Source: Ctenosaura bakeri (taxonomy: Eukaryota; Chordata; Lepidosauria; Squamata; Iguanidae). Taken from it: a DNA stretch of 64,000 nucleotides. A program made the position numbers and the translations under genes. Positions 43,737 through 56,803 of this stretch are shown piece after piece. Below the pieces are notes generated by a model. The model was not told where the DNA came from and did no database searches. It was given only the letters and a program-made list of their open reading frames with translations. The stretch lies in contig CAOLHI010001812.1 of NCBI GenBank assembly GCA_948474755.1, positions 806,001 through 870,000 on the forward strand, in the 5' to 3' direction. Numbering within the stretch: position 1 is the stretch's first letter; each line of letters begins with the position of its first letter.

Positions 43737-43959
43737 TTTGTTGTTGTGTACCTTCAGGTCATTTCCAACTTACAGTGATCCTAAAACTGGAGGGTTTTTT
43801 GGCAAGATTTGTTCAGAGGGAGTTTGCCTTTTCCTTCTTCTGAGGCTGAGGGAATGTGACTTGCTCAAGGTCACTCAATGGGTTTCTTCCCTGGCCATGC
43901 AGGGATTCAAAACCCTAGTCTGGAGAGTCATAGCCCAACACTGAAATCACTACATTAGG
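43737..43959 (-). repeat. Sauria-type SINE, left part (split by L1)
   Basis: Reverse SINE starting ttgttgttgtgtaccttcag and breaking at aaatcactacattagg (43944-43959). The rest of the SINE head resumes at 51641 after the L1. Confidence 0.85.
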
Positions 43960-46240
43960 GCTTGAAGAAAGATGGCGTAGCGATCGGTTGTCTACTCACA
44001 CAGCTGCGAGGACGATCGGTGCATGAGGTTTTATGCCCGCTTCGAGTGACAAGAAGCGGGGCAACTTACCCCCTCGGATGAGGAGGTTTGGAGGGGCTCA
44101 ACAGAGACTGAAGAAGGCTGAGAGTTTCCCGGAAAATCTGTAAGAAAAGGGGAGCAAGCAACGGAGCTGAAGGTCAGAGAGCCACCATGCCTGATGCACT
44201 ACCGGAGAGCGGTGATGGCTATGATGCAAACTTCTAACAAGTAAAGGATGTTTATGACATGTAAGTGAATATAAGCTGAAACTCAGGGAATAAAAGGGAA
44301 GATCCTTCGCAATAAGAACACCTTATAAAGAAAGGTGAGGGTTTTGGAGGGTTTGTAGAAAGTGCTTTAAAAACCGGAGAAAAAAATCTAAGAACCAGCT
44401 AAAGCGGCAACTTCAAAACATCGGGAGGAAGGGGAGAAGAAAGAGGAAGGATATTGCTAGAGATTGAGATAACATGTAAGACTTATAAAAAATCCAAGAA
44501 ATAGAATTTTAAAAATAAGACCTACATATACCATATAAAAATAAAGAAAATATGGGGACTGTGTAAATATTAAATAACAGATATATGAACTGACAAGTGG
44601 GCAAAAAGTGGCTAACAGAGAAACAACAATGAGACAAGGTTTGAAGAAAACAAATAATTTTTGAGTAAAGATATATTGTGGATATACTGTTGAGCAATAG
44701 GCTGTGAAAGATTAAGATCAAGAAAAGGGCGGTGAGATTGTGTCTGTGGAGAAGTAAGACTGTTGGGAGACGGTGGGAAGGAAAAAAAGAAAAGAATCTG
44801 AAAACTGAAAGCGGGAGTTGTTACAGAAAGACGGAGAAAGTAAAGAGGGATAGACGGACGAAGCCGTAAGATGAAGAAATAAGATGGTGTGTTAGAAATA
44901 ATTAAAGAATATTTGTTTCCATTTGGAAGGAGAGAGAAACACCAAAAAGTTAGATTGGACTGGGATAGGTGGAGAAAAATCAATTGGGCTGTGTAATGAA
45001 GAAAGCTGAAAGGTGATGTAAAGTAGGAAAGAGTTGAAGCGAAAAGTCTGAGATGAACAGTGAAGGACAGAAGGATAGCAGAACTCGGAAGAGAGACAAA
45101 GTTTGACTATTGAACTGAGGCTTTTGAATTGAGACAGAAAGAAAGATTGGACTGGACTGAAATATATTGAAAGTGTGAGCAAAGTCGAGTGGAAGGGTCG
45201 TGTGGGGAAGACAGAAAGAAGGAGAGATCGAGAGTGTGAGAGGAAAGTAGCAGTTGACATCGAGAGGGACAAATAACAAAAGAAAGTTTGGAAAGACGAA
45301 GATTTGGAGAAAGAAGAAAGGAAGAAAAGGACTGGAGGAAAATAAGGGAGTGTGGTAAAGTAAGGGGGGAGATTAAGTCTATAAGGTTTCATAAGGGTTG
45401 AAAAGTCACAAAAATAAATAAATATAGATTTGCGGAAGAAATAGTGGGGAATAAAGGTGTAAACTTTGTGGAGTCTTTGGAAATAGATATTTTGGTAAGT
45501 GAATGTTGGTAAATTGAGATGTTTTCTTTCCCAATAAGTTAATAGGTTAAAACAAGAAGAGAAAGCAAGTGCTGCCAGGTGGCGAAGAGAAGATAACATT
45601 CAAGGCTGTAAGATAACAGCCAGTGCTAAGACCTTGGGGGTTACATATTTTCTCTTAGCTATCCTTCTAAGGCTACTCTGTAATCCAAACACTTAAGTTA
45701 ACTCTTTAAGGTGGAGTAGCAGAGAAGGAAGGAAGGAAAGTTGCCACAGACTGCCATCTGTGTAAGATAATAACTGCAGCAGGAAACATATTAAATTAAT
45801 ATTATTTATTAATTAAATTAATAAATAAGTGAACTGTAATTGTAATTGTTATATTGTTCTGGGATTAAGAACCAGATAAGGTAGAAGAAATATTGTAAAG
45901 GTGGATTGATATAAAATTGAAGTATAAAATTGAAGGTAGATTGAAGGTAAAGGAAGGTTGAGAAAAAAATGAAATAGAAAATTGAAATTTAGTTATAAGC
46001 TAAGAAGGGAATACAGGGGTAATATTTAATAGTTAATAATTAAATAATTATATATTTGGAAGTAATATTTAGGATTAAAGTAGAATTAGGATTTGATTTG
46101 AATTAATACTTAAATTAATTAATTTTTGTTTTATATAAAAGGAGGTGCTGTAAAAATATAAGGTAAGAGATAATAAGAATATTTTTGAGTAATAAATAAT
46201 TTATTAAACATAAAAGAAACCTATTGGTGTAGAGATTTAG

Positions 46241-47337
46241 GTGAAAGCGGAAGAAGAGAAGAAGTGGAAAGATGGCAGCAGGAAGAAGAAAATTGGTTCA
46301 ACACAAATTCAAACCTTGAGAAGAAGTTCGGGAGAAGTGGATTCATATCAGATGTTGTTAGAAGAAGTTAAAAAGATACGGACAGATGTGCATGTAGAAA
46401 TGAAAGATCTTTCTGCAGATGTAAAAAAGAGAAACAAAAAAGAAATGGAACAATTCGCGCAGAGGTTGGAAAATGTAACAAAGGAGATGAAAGACATGAA
46501 TAGTACAGTGGAAGAAGTTCAAGAAAAAATGAGAGACTTAGAAAAAAGAACTGAAGAATTAGAAGGAATGGTGGAGCAAGCAGAAACAAAAAGCACACTC
46601 TCTGAATGGAAATACTGAGAAAAATGTATAAAAATAAGAGGTTTAGAAGAAATGGAGGAGGAGGAGGACATTTACAGTAGGGTAATACTAGCATTAGTGA
46701 GATTTTTAGATTGGCCATCAGAACAGATGGATATTGAAATAGATTGGATCTTTCGGATCAATTCATTAATAGCGTGGAAAAGAAAAGTTCCAAGAGACAT
46801 TGTGGTGTATTTCATGCGGGAGAGAGTGATGATTATCCACCAAAGTTACACAAATAAGCTGATTATTGAGGTAATGGAGTTGAAAATTTTCAAAGACGTG
46901 CCGTCACAAGTATTAAAGAAAAGACTATTCCTTCCTAACACAAGAGCTTACCATATAGATGGGCGAAATCGGAAGGAGTAATACTAACATTTAATCAAAG
47001 AAGATATGTAATAAATACGAGAGCTAAGGCGTAAGATTTCCTGAGGACACTCAAAGATGAAAATAAGAAGAGACAAGAAAAAGTACAAAAGATGAAAGAA
47101 AGGAAAGAAGAAGGGAAAGAAGATAGATCAAACAAGGAACAAAAAAAGAAAAAAAAAGAAAATGGAAAACAATATAAGAAGAAAGTGAAAGAAATACAAG
47201 AACAAGTGAAAGAACAGGAACAAGAGAAGGTACAAGAAGAACAAGAATCAGAAGAACCCGAGCAAGAACAGGAGGAGACAGAACAGGAACTAGAAGAAAC
47301 AGGAGAAGGCATTTCATTGGAAGAAGAGACTGTATAA
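46241..47337 (+). pseudogene. L1 ORF1, RNA-binding coiled-coil protein, broken
   Basis: Starts at ATG 46241. The coiled coil follows (EEVKKIRTDVHVEMKDL to EELEGMVEQAE). A stop at 46616-46618 interrupts, then the RRM-like part continues in the same frame to 46981 (WIFRINSLI, PRDIVVYFMRERV). The C-terminal domain runs in another frame from about 46950 (FNQRRYVINTRAKA) with a further stop near 47030. The tail up to 47337 is very rich in K, then E and Q (EEQESEEPEQEQEETEQELE), unusual length for this protein. Confidence 0.8.
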
Positions 47338-47371
47338 GGAGAAACTACAAAAGGAAAAAAAAGAATTGGGA

Positions 47372-50300
47372 ATGAAGATAAAAATTCTATCTTGGAATAT
47401 ACAGGGAATAAATTCAGTAATTAAAAAGAAAAGAATTTTCCATTACTTAGAAAAAAACAAAATGTGGTATATATTGTATACAAGAGACACACATAATAAA
47501 GACAGGTAAAAATTTTTTGGAGAATCCCAAACTAGGGAAGGTATTCACATCTGGTATAGAAAAGAAAAAGAGAGTGGTTGTAATATATGTGAACCCAAAA
47601 TATGAGGCCATGGAAATTTTAAACAATGAACAAGGAAGCTATATAGGGGTAGAAGTTAAGATATTAAATAAAAAAATAATATTATTAGGGATATACGGTC
47701 CCTTGGAAAATAAAGAAAAATTTTATGGAATATTATGGGAAAAAATTAGAAATGTAGAATATAAAGAAATAATAATAATGGGAGATTGGAATGGGGTCAT
47801 ACAGCCAGAGTTAGATTGGTCAAAAGTTAAAAGGAAAATAAAAAACAAAGGGAAACTCCCAAAAAAGTCTTTGATATGGTAGAAGATTTAATGCTGGTGG
47901 ATGTATGGCGAAATCTATATGGACCACAAAAAGAATATACATACTTCTCTGAAGCATATAAATCATGGTTGGAATAGATATGATTTGGGTCACTAAAACA
48001 ATAAGTAAATATACAGAAAAGATGGAAACATTACCCAGAGTGATATCAGATCACAGCGCTTTAATAATAACATTGGAGGATAGGAAGAAAGAGTTCAGTT
48101 GGAAATTAAATGAGAATCTATTGAAGGAAGAAAAAATATTGAAGAAAGGTAAGGAAACTTTGGAGAGATATTTTGTAGAAAATGTAAATAAAGGGGTCCA
48201 TATAGGAATGGTATGGGAAGTGAGCAAGGTGGTTATGTGGTGTTTCCTAATACAACAGGAAATAAAATTGAAAAAGGAGAAAAGACTTAAAGAACAAAAG
48301 TTAATAAATGAAATAAAAGAGTTGGAGAATAAATTGAAAATCTCCCCACGAGACAATAAGATTTTAGAAAAGATTAAAATGTTGCAAAAACAAATTGCAC
48401 TGCAAGACACACAAGAAATAGAAAGGAATTTAAAACTGATAAAACAAAAACAAATTCTGTGCGAATAAGATGAATAAATGGTTAGCCCATAAAATTAGGA
48501 AGGAGAGAGAAACGAATAATAACACAAATAAAAGAAAATAAGCTTCTGGTAAAACAAGAAGATATAAAGAAGGCCTTCAAAAGATATTATGCAAATCTGT
48601 TTGCAGAACAGGATTTTAATCAATGGAAAAATGAGAAGATAAAAGAATATCTAAAAGAAGAAAGGAATATAACAATTACGGAAACACAGAGAGAAAAATT
48701 AAATAAGGAAATAACAAAAGAGGAGATTTTACAAGCTATTAAGAAACAAAAAACAGGAAAAATGCCAGGCCCAGATGGTTTTTCATCATTATATTATAAA
48801 GTATACAATGAACAATTGATAGACCCATTATATGAGGTAATGAATAGTATAAATAAGGGGGGCAAGCCAATATAATGGTAATCCCAAAGGAAGGGAAAGA
48901 CCCTCAAGATATAGGGAATTATAGACCTACTGCGTTACTAAATGTGGATTATAAAATATTTACTACAATATTGGCAGAAATGTTAAAAAAAGTATTACAG
49001 GACATAATACATACAGATCAAAATGGATTCCTACCAGCAAGGGCATTAAAGAATAATATAAGAACACTATTAAATATAACAGAGTATTATCATAAGCATA
49101 ATGAAAGGAAAATGGCTCTTTGCTTTTTAGATGCAGAAAAAGCATTCGATAGGGTGAAATGGAAATTTCTAGAAGAGGTAATAAAAGTAATAAATTTGGG
49201 ACAAATTTTTTTAGATTGGATAAGAGCAATTTATAAAGAGCAAAAAGCCCAAATAATTATAAATAGAGAAAAGACACAAGAAATAGATATAAAAAAAGAG
49301 GAGTCAAACAAGGATGTCCGCTGTCACCACTTTTATTTATTTTAATTCTGGAAATAGTTAATAATAGAATTAGAACAGAAAAAAGAATAAAAGGTGTCAA
49401 AATCAAGAATCAAGAATATAAATTGAATGCGTATGCAGACGACTTAGTGATTATAGTAGAGGATCCATTAAACAGTATAGAAATTTTAATAGATATATTG
49501 AAGAATTTTGGTGTATCATCTGGTTACAAAATAAATAAAGAAAAAACAAAAATAATTACTAAAATATAAGAGTAGAAGAAGAAGGGGAATTGATTAGATT
49601 AACAAGATTCACAATAGCTAAAAAGGTAAAATATTTAGGAATAATGATTACAAAAAATAATATGAAAATAATTATAAAAAGGTATGGAAAGAAATAAAGG
49701 AAGATCTTAAGAAATGGGAAAAATTAGAATTGTCATTATTAGGAAGGATATCAGTAATAAAAATGAAAATATTGCCCAAATTAAATTTTTTATTTCAGAA
49801 TTTACCGATAATAAGGAATGAAAATCCGTTCAAAGAGTGGAATAGAGATATAAGGAAATTTATATGGAAAGGGAAGAGAGCTAGAATAAAAACAAAGATT
49901 CTAGAAGATATAAAAGAACGAGGTGGAATGGGTGTCCCAAACTTGAAATTATACTATTATGCGAATAACATAGATTGGATAATAGATTGGATAACATTAA
50001 GGAATAATAGATTGTTATGTCTAGAAGGTGAAGAACTATATTTTGGGTGGCACGCATATTTATGGTACGGGAAAACATCAATTGACAAAAATTTTAAAAA
50101 CCATATTGTGAGGAGAACCCTAATAACAACATGGTTGAAATATAAAAGACAATTATATTTAAAAATACCGCTATAGATTTCAGTGCACGAAGCATTTTAT
50201 AAGAAGGAAAAACCAAGGATAGAAACATGGATGAAGTATAAAGATATATTGAAAGCACAAGGAGATGTAGTAACTTTTAAAACAAAAAATGAATTAAAGA

Positions 50301-51100
50301 CAGAGAGCTGGGACACACATTGGTTATTAATCAGACTGCTTTGGGAGAGATATAGGAAAGATAATGAAGAAGAGGGATTTGAAATTAAGGAGAACGAGTT
50401 CAATAAGGTATTAAAACCGGAAACAGAGCATAGGGTAGCTCAGATATACAAAATTTTACTTACGAGGCACACTGAACAAGAAGTAGTTAAAAAAACAATG
50501 GTAAAGTGGGCACAAGATATAAAATGTATTATTACAATGGAACAATGGGAAAAGTCTTGGAACACCACATGGAAATTGATATCACCGATTAGCTTAAGGG
50601 AAAATTATTATAAGATGTTACATAAATGGTACATTACACCAGTCCAAATAGCAAAAATGCAGAAAAATGTAAGAGATTTATGTTGGAAATGTGAACAAAG
50701 GGGTTTGTTTTGCCATATGTGGTGAAAATGTAAACAAGAAAAAAAAAATTGGGAAATGATCCATAGTAAAATACAAGAGGCATTAAAAATAAGGCTTGCA
50801 ATGGTACCCCAAATGTATCTGTTAAACATGAAATCGGAATTAGGTATAAATAAATTACAAAAGAAAATTGTATTATATATGATAACTGCAGCGAGATTGT
50901 GTTACGCCCAGGTGTGGAAACAAAAAATAATACCAAGGATAGAAGACTGGCTATTCAAACTTTATGATATGGCCGAGGCAGACATTGTAATTGAATCATT
51001 GAAAGATAATAGGAGAAGTAAAATATTAGAAGCATGGAAAATGGTACTGCCGTTGTGGGAAGCTTGCTGGGGTGAGAAAGCGATAATTTTTGCAAGATAA
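47372..51100 (+). pseudogene. L1 ORF2, endonuclease-reverse transcriptase, broken
   Basis: Starts MKIKILSWNIQGIN, the apurinic endonuclease N-terminus, with GDWNGVI (near 47780) and SDHSALIIT (near 48045). RT shows MPGPDGFSSLYY (48760), LDAEKAFDRVKW (49128), QGCPLSPLLF (near 49310, shifted frame) and the catalytic YADD at 49432-49443. The C-terminal part has NYYKMLHKWYITPVQIAKM and CWKCEQRG. Total about 1240 codons, near the usual L1 length. Early stop near 47505 and several shifts make it non-functional. Confidence 0.9.
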
Positions 51101-51640
51101 AAATATAATTTATGTAAGTTTGATTTATGTAAAGAATTGATGGAAAGGAATTTATAATGGAAGAAAACTGGGAGATTTAGAGAGTCTTAGAGACAGAGAA
51201 ATATTATAAAATTGCTATAAGAAATGTAGTAACGGTCATGGAAAGAAGGAAGGAATAAAGGGTGTATTTTATTTGAGAATTATAATTAGTTGAATGAAGG
51301 GAATTATAGATAAGCAAGCATTAATTTCCTGAGTTTCGGAAGGGGGAGAGAAATAGAGAGGGTAGTTTTTAGAAGAAATGGGCACAAGAAGTGTATATGT
51401 TGAGGGTGGGGGGTGGGATTTAATAGATATGTTGTGGTAAGTTTAGGAAAGAAGGGGAAGGGCTGGGGTATGAAGGATATGTGGAAAGACAGGGTTGGAC
51501 ACAGAGGTGTGGGGTAATTGGTTGTTTTTGTCTTTGTTAGTTTAGTACAATGTTATAGGTATTTTAAGAATATGTATTTTAGAAATGTATTTGTATTTAT
51601 GTTTATTTAAATGAAGTATAAAATTAAAAAAAAAAGAAAG

Positions 51641-51667
51641 AAACCACTACACTAGGTTGGCTCTCTC
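51641..51667 (-). repeat. Sauria-type SINE, right part
   Basis: aaaccactacactaggttgg followed by ctctc completes the head complement of the SINE interrupted at 43959. Its first 16 bases are the L1 target duplication. Confidence 0.8.
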
Positions 51668-52748
51668 GGAAACCTCTTTACTATCCAATATATGGAATAT
51701 ATTAAAGATGGGCATTCTATCACATAGCGTATGTTATCTTAAGAGAGAACCTGATCACTCATTTTCAGAATGTACTGAAACAGAGATTCATGTCTTTCTC
51801 TCTAATGTCTTTATCAGCAAATCTCGTGTCACAGAATGTATAAGCCACACTTGCGGTGTCTGAGGTTTCATTTTATAGCAATTATGCTAGCTTTGCCCTC
51901 TTTTATTAAAAACCTGAGAAATATTACTTCATTTCAACATAATTTATCAGTGCTTCATCAGATGTCATCATGCTACGTGCTGCTCACTACACGCGTATGC
52001 CTCAGAAATATGGCCTGGTCGCACTTGGGAGGTCTTCAGGACCTAAGTTGACAATGCAGAGATTTGATGTCTGGAACCGGTCTGGTTCAAAATAAGTATG
52101 AAGAGCACCGTTAGTTGCTGTGCTCTTAGTTTTGCACAGCAAAGTAAACACTGTGTTGGAAGACTGAAGATCAATTTTGGCAGTTTTTAAACATGATAAG
52201 TATAACCACATCCTGTGTGCATGTCATCTGAATAAATGCTTCAGTGCTGGGTTGTTCCTAATCTAAATTATACCCCCTCCCCCAAACTATTTGAGCAAAG
52301 AGTAGGGATTGGATCCTGATTTATACTTCTGTAAACCCAGAGAACAAAATGGAACTTAACACAGTACCTACATTGATTTCATTGGGTTTACTGTAAATAT
52401 GACTAAGTTGGAATCCATCACATAATGTAATGAAGCACCCAGAGGTCATTGGTATATTCTCATGAAGACTGGCATATATAGAATTGTAAGAAAAGAAACC
52501 TATTGACTAGTTAAAAGTGTTATTACCATCACCATCTACTTCCAAGTCAATTGCTGAATTCAGGTAGTATCCTGCTATCAGTTAACAAATGTAATGTGAA
52601 TCAATGTAAATTACTCTGGCTAAAAACATGCTTCTTGTTCATAAGGCAAACACTCCTTTAAAGTAAAGAAAGTCCCTTCTTGATTGTATTAGCACAAAAT
52701 AAATGCATCCTTATGCCTTTGAGGTATATCAAGGGAATTAACTCTGCT
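51668..52748. other. Intergenic, no gene recognised
   Basis: No conserved frame. 52310-52430 has a dispersed sauropsid repeat motif (acattgatttcattgggttt). Confidence 0.4.
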
Positions 52749-53418
52749 GTACAATGGTCTCTCCGCATTAGTGAAAGTTCGGGGCAAAGAACCCTCATGA
52801 AAGTGGAAAAACCACAAATAACTCCTCCCTGCAACCCCCCTCCCATTTCCTTCCAGAACTCTCCCCTCTCACTCCCTTGCCTCTGGCCCAGGCACCCCTG
52901 GGGGGAAGAAAAAAGACAACATAAGGCTTACTGGTACTTTCCCTTCAGACAGACAAGAGTGGAGTGCTGAGTTCTGATTACTTCCAGTCACCATCTTGAG
53001 AAAGGATATTCTTCCCAGAAGGTGAGGAGTAAGACCAAAGAGAGCACCTGACCACATGGCAGAGAGAACACGCCTTCAGCTGTGGGGAGCAGGATTTGCT
53101 CACTCAAAGGAAAAAACACCCATTTTAAACACAGGCCTTTCAAGCCTGGGATGAGGAATGCAAGGGAATGGGAGGAAGAGGCTTGACTGGTTGGCAAGGC
53201 AGGAGAAAGAAAACTGTAGGAAAGGGAGTGATTAACAACCTTAATAGATCTGGAATTTTCTGTTCTCCTGCCTGGCTGGATCAGCGCAAGGGAGCAATCC
53301 AACAGTTCCGTGGATTGTTGCTTCAGCTTACCTGAGAATGGGAAGGGGAGGCAAGCATGCACCTCACAAATAATCAAATTTGCAAAGGTCAAACCTGTGA
53401 ATGTGCAGGGAGTACTGT
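52749..53418. mobile_element. Tigger-like (Tc1/mariner) non-autonomous element
   Basis: Left end tacaatggtctctccgcatt and right end gaatgtgcagggagtactgta are inverted repeats of the kind seen in Tigger/pogo MITEs, with TA at both edges. 0.67 kb; no transposase frame. Confidence 0.6.
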
Positions 53419-53604
53419 ATTTCATAACAATTCTAATACATGCTGGCCAATGTAGGAAGAAGTTGTTCCATTTTATGTAAACTTGGTTTGTTTACATTGT
53501 CATTTCCATTCTTCTGTGCTTAACTCTACACTCAAGAACACTTTGTTATCAAACTAGAGTTCTTTCTGTATTTTTGAACAAGTATGTATGAATGACACAA
53601 CTTG

Positions 53605-53765
53605 TACAAATTCTGGATTAGATTGGATCAACTTAACCATACTTAGAACTGACCCATTATAATCAATGGGGCTAACAATTCTAAAGGCTAACTTAAGTCC
53701 TGTAAATTTCAATAAGACTATTCTAAGTACAACTAAATCTGGATCAAACCCACCAGTTATATATT
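53605..53765. repeat. Dispersed repeat fragment, unclassified
   Basis: Phrases cccattataatcaatggggc and taaatctggatcaaaccca resemble a repeat common in sauropsid DNA. Related pieces occur near 8610, 21340, 35500 and 52310. Family not named with confidence. Confidence 0.4.
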
Positions 53766-54054
53766 TCCTTATTGTGGAAAAGTGCTATGATTTGTCATTG
53801 GAATATTTCACATTCTTAAAGGCCTTTAGAGGGAATTTAACTAGAAAATTATTGGGGTTCGATCAAAAGATTCCGTTTCTGTAACAGGAAGAATTTCTCC
53901 TTCAGAGGAAAGGAACCTTTGGAATCAACCCATAAAGGATGGTTTACCAACAACTATTAGCCAAACAACCATGGTGGATCCCTCCAGTTTCAGAAACTGG
54001 AATATTAGCAATCAACAGTGGGCTTCTTAATGTAGATTTCTGTTCAAGCTGTTC

Positions 54055-54235
54055 TGAAGAATGTGGCAGAAAACAGATACCTAGACCGAACTGGCTGTTT
54101 GCAGGGCTCTTCTTGTCTTGTTCCTTGGCTTCCATTTTCTCCAGCTGCTGCAACTTATCATGAAATTCAAAAAACTTACTATCAGACCTTCTCAGACAAA
54201 TTTTTAAAATTAAACAGAATGCAGATTTTTTAAAA
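54055..54235 (-). other. Unidentified coding-like segment
   Basis: A - strand frame open through about 60 codons contains FFEFHDKLQQLEKMEAKEQ followed by DKKSPANSQFGLG, a charged helical segment unlike the repeats around it. A GT (ggtatctg) follows the G codon near 54092 and could be a donor; tagtaag before it gives a weak acceptor. I do not recognise the protein. It could be a decayed transposon protein, a pseudogene piece or an alternative LZTFL1-side exon; the frame does not continue the LZTFL1 phase sensibly. Confidence 0.3.
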
Positions 54236-55193
54236 TATATATGTAAGCCTCAGAGAAGTGAACAGGAATGAGGAGTAATGTTTTAAAGCTACTTTTCAGA
54301 GAGAAACTATTTAACTGAATGTTAACACATTTTGTGTTGCAGTCCAGTAATGATGGTTATTATCTCTGTGTCTCTCAGCTGGGTCAATATATTCTAGCAT
54401 CTTAAACAATCAACGCTGTCTGTCAGTCTCTTAACCAATCAGCAGATAGTACCACTCACTAAACAAATAAAATCATTCTAATTATCACACCCAAAAGTGA
54501 AGAGAACAAAGATCCAGCTGGCAGTGCTCAGAAATATCTGCTTAATGTTGCTACTATAAAATGGAGTTCATGTGTCCTATCTTAATCTATGTTCCTTCAC
54601 ATGCATTTTATTCCTTGGTTTCTTGTACAGAAATGGACAAGTAATCAAAACTAAAAGGCTCACAAGTGTCTTTAACACATTGACCCTGGCTTCAAAGAGA
54701 AATAATCCCCCCTGCTTCTTTTTATTCAGCCTACTTCTGACCTAGTGCAAACGTGGAAGACTTCACAGTCCACTTCCCAGCCTTCTGTGCAGTTTTCACC
54801 TTCCTTCTCTCACAGAAACAGCAGTTACAATGAAGAAAGAGTAGCAGCTACCAGGGCAAAAACAAACACTGCAGAACCTCATCTTACTGGGACAAATGGC
54901 ATGTGAAGACATAATTTCTTGCTGGATCACTGAAGAACCTTATGATACACTTCATGTGTAATATCTTGCGTCATTATAGGATTGACTAGAAGCCTCAGGA
55001 GCCAACAGAAAATGATGCACAGAGCTGTTGTTCTCTTCTACCCCAATATCTTGGTTGCTGCCACCCATTTACGTTCTTCTTTTCCACTGTATTAAGAAAA
55101 GTTGGGCAACTGGAAGATAGACAAGGGAACAAGGAATGGAGTTGTTCAGCCAATCAGGTTGAACAGTAAAGCATTAAAGTGGGCCCTCAGCTG

Positions 55194-55398
55194 GTTCCAG
55201 CCTCCTCACATGGATACCAAAATTTGTGGATGCTCATGTACCATTATGTGAAATGGTGTAGTAAAATGGCATCCCTTATATAAAATGGCAGAATCAATGT
55301 TTGTTTTTTGCATTTTTTGCACGGGGGGTGTATTTTCACACCATGGTTGGTTGAATCCATGGATACAGAATCCACGAATACGGACAGCCCACTGTACT
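55194..55398. mobile_element. MER2/Tigger-like MITE fragment
   Basis: Contains gataccaaaatttgtggatg, cttatataaaatgg and the right end ggttgaatccatggatacag to ggacagcccactgta, the pattern of MER2/Tigger-type elements. Confidence 0.7.
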
Positions 55399-55399
55399 T

Positions 55400-56797
55400 C
55401 TCAAGAATAGCTTAACAAGTCAAGTGGACTGATAGCTAGACAGAGTAACCAGGAGGAACACCCATCATACACACCTATTCCCTATGATCATCATGACTCC
55501 TGTTTGTACAAGAAACTACCAGAGGATATTGTAACAAGGAGTTAGGATGGCATTTTCAGATCCCCTTTATGTTAAAATATTTAGATATTCTGGCCAGGTG
55601 AGGCTTCCTTGCCCTCTTTATGCAACAAAGGATAGTACAACCTTGGGATCTGGGAGTAGTCTAGGAAAAGTTGATGCTTTGGTAAAAAATTTCATAAATT
55701 TTAATCAGATCTGAAAACATGACCATCATAAGAGGTGTGATTAATTAAGCTGTCATGAACTTCAGAGAGGTTGCCAGCCAACAGCTGATGCAAGCCTGAC
55801 ATACGCCAGGGAGTCTTTCACATATGAATAATATTCCCTAGACTGCCTGGAGAGCTTCAACACAAACCTGGACTGCGGTAGTACTATGTGTATGTTAGCA
55901 AGAAGGTGGAATCTTTCTGTTGCTGGTTTGAGCACCCAGCTACTGAGGAGAAATGTAAGATCAGCCTTGCTCCACAGATATTTTGTATTATTTTTTCTTG
56001 TGTACTAATAAAAACTTTGAACCTTCACTACTTATTTCTGTAGCCTATGGATTGCTTGCCTTGGGCAAGACACTTGCACTACCATTTTGGATTTACCTAA
56101 AATGATATGAATTTTGCAAAAATCAAGATAGAGCTTTCTGTTAGCTGAGATACAAAAACAACTCTGTAAAGAGAACAGAAATGTGTTGTCCACTTATATT
56201 TCATGTAAAGTAACCACATATCCAAAGCAGGAGTTTTCATTAAATGCCTTAAAATCTTGGTAGCATGTTTCATAAAAACAGTGAACATATAATAATGGCC
56301 AATAGAAACATAAAGCTTAAAAGAACAAATACAGGAATATTTTACAACTCGTTTGTAACTGAAACTGCTTAGAAAACATGAAGCACTCTCTCCACAGAAA
56401 CATCTTCCACAGACCCTGTTAAAAAGTTATTTCATGTAGTTTCACTTAGTCTGTTTTCAACAGATTTGCTGAAACAATTTCTTACCTTTAATTGTGTGTA
56501 ATTTATATTGCTGGGACATTATGGCCAACAATATAAATCACACTATACATAAACTGATTAATTTCAGTGTGTTCTAACCAGATTTTGAGCCAACTGCCAG
56601 AGAAATGAAATGGAAAGTGTACATGAGTACACTTTGATGTCTGCTTTATATATGTAGTAACATTAAGTACTTTCAAGTAAGACAGAAGAAATTCAGTTTG
56701 CATATGTTCACAAAGGAGGACCAAAATTTCTGCTTCCTAAATACATGCCTTTTCCCTTGGTGATGAAATTATATTGGAAATTACTGAGCCAATGTTT
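55400..56797. other. Intergenic / LZTFL1 downstream, no gene recognised
   Basis: Nothing coding seen. Low-complexity AT sequence with no clear repeat family. Confidence 0.4.
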
Positions 56798-56803
56798 TTT
56801 ATT
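56798..56803 (-). promoter_or_regulatory. LZTFL1: Candidate polyA signal of LZTFL1
   Basis: First AATAAA on the - strand after the LZTFL1 stop, about 450 bases downstream. It implies a 3' UTR covering roughly 56780-57250. Longer alternatives cannot be excluded. Confidence 0.45.

Larger units (their letters stand above)
43960..51640 (+). mobile_element. Full-length L1 retrotransposon, inactive
   Basis: 7.7 kb, beginning gcttgaagaaagatggcg and ending in an A-rich tail (aaattaaaaaaaaaagaaag). It is flanked by 16-base duplications of the SINE target (43944-43959 and 51641-51656, 14 of 16 identical). It has a 2.3-kb purine-rich 5' UTR, ORF1 (from 46241), ORF2 (47372-51100) and a 0.5-kb 3' UTR. 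Both ORFs carry stops or shifts. The + strand is strongly A/G-biased throughout, as in L1 lineages. Confidence 0.92.

Noticed and set aside
44892..45599. 235-codon open frame on the - strand
   Set aside because: Shadow of the purine-rich L1 5' UTR; composition is F/S/L-rich with no domain and no start context.
46995..47317. Serine/cysteine-rich - frames opposite L1 ORF1
   Set aside because: Antisense of the K/E/Q-rich ORF1 tail; not a cysteine-rich secreted peptide.
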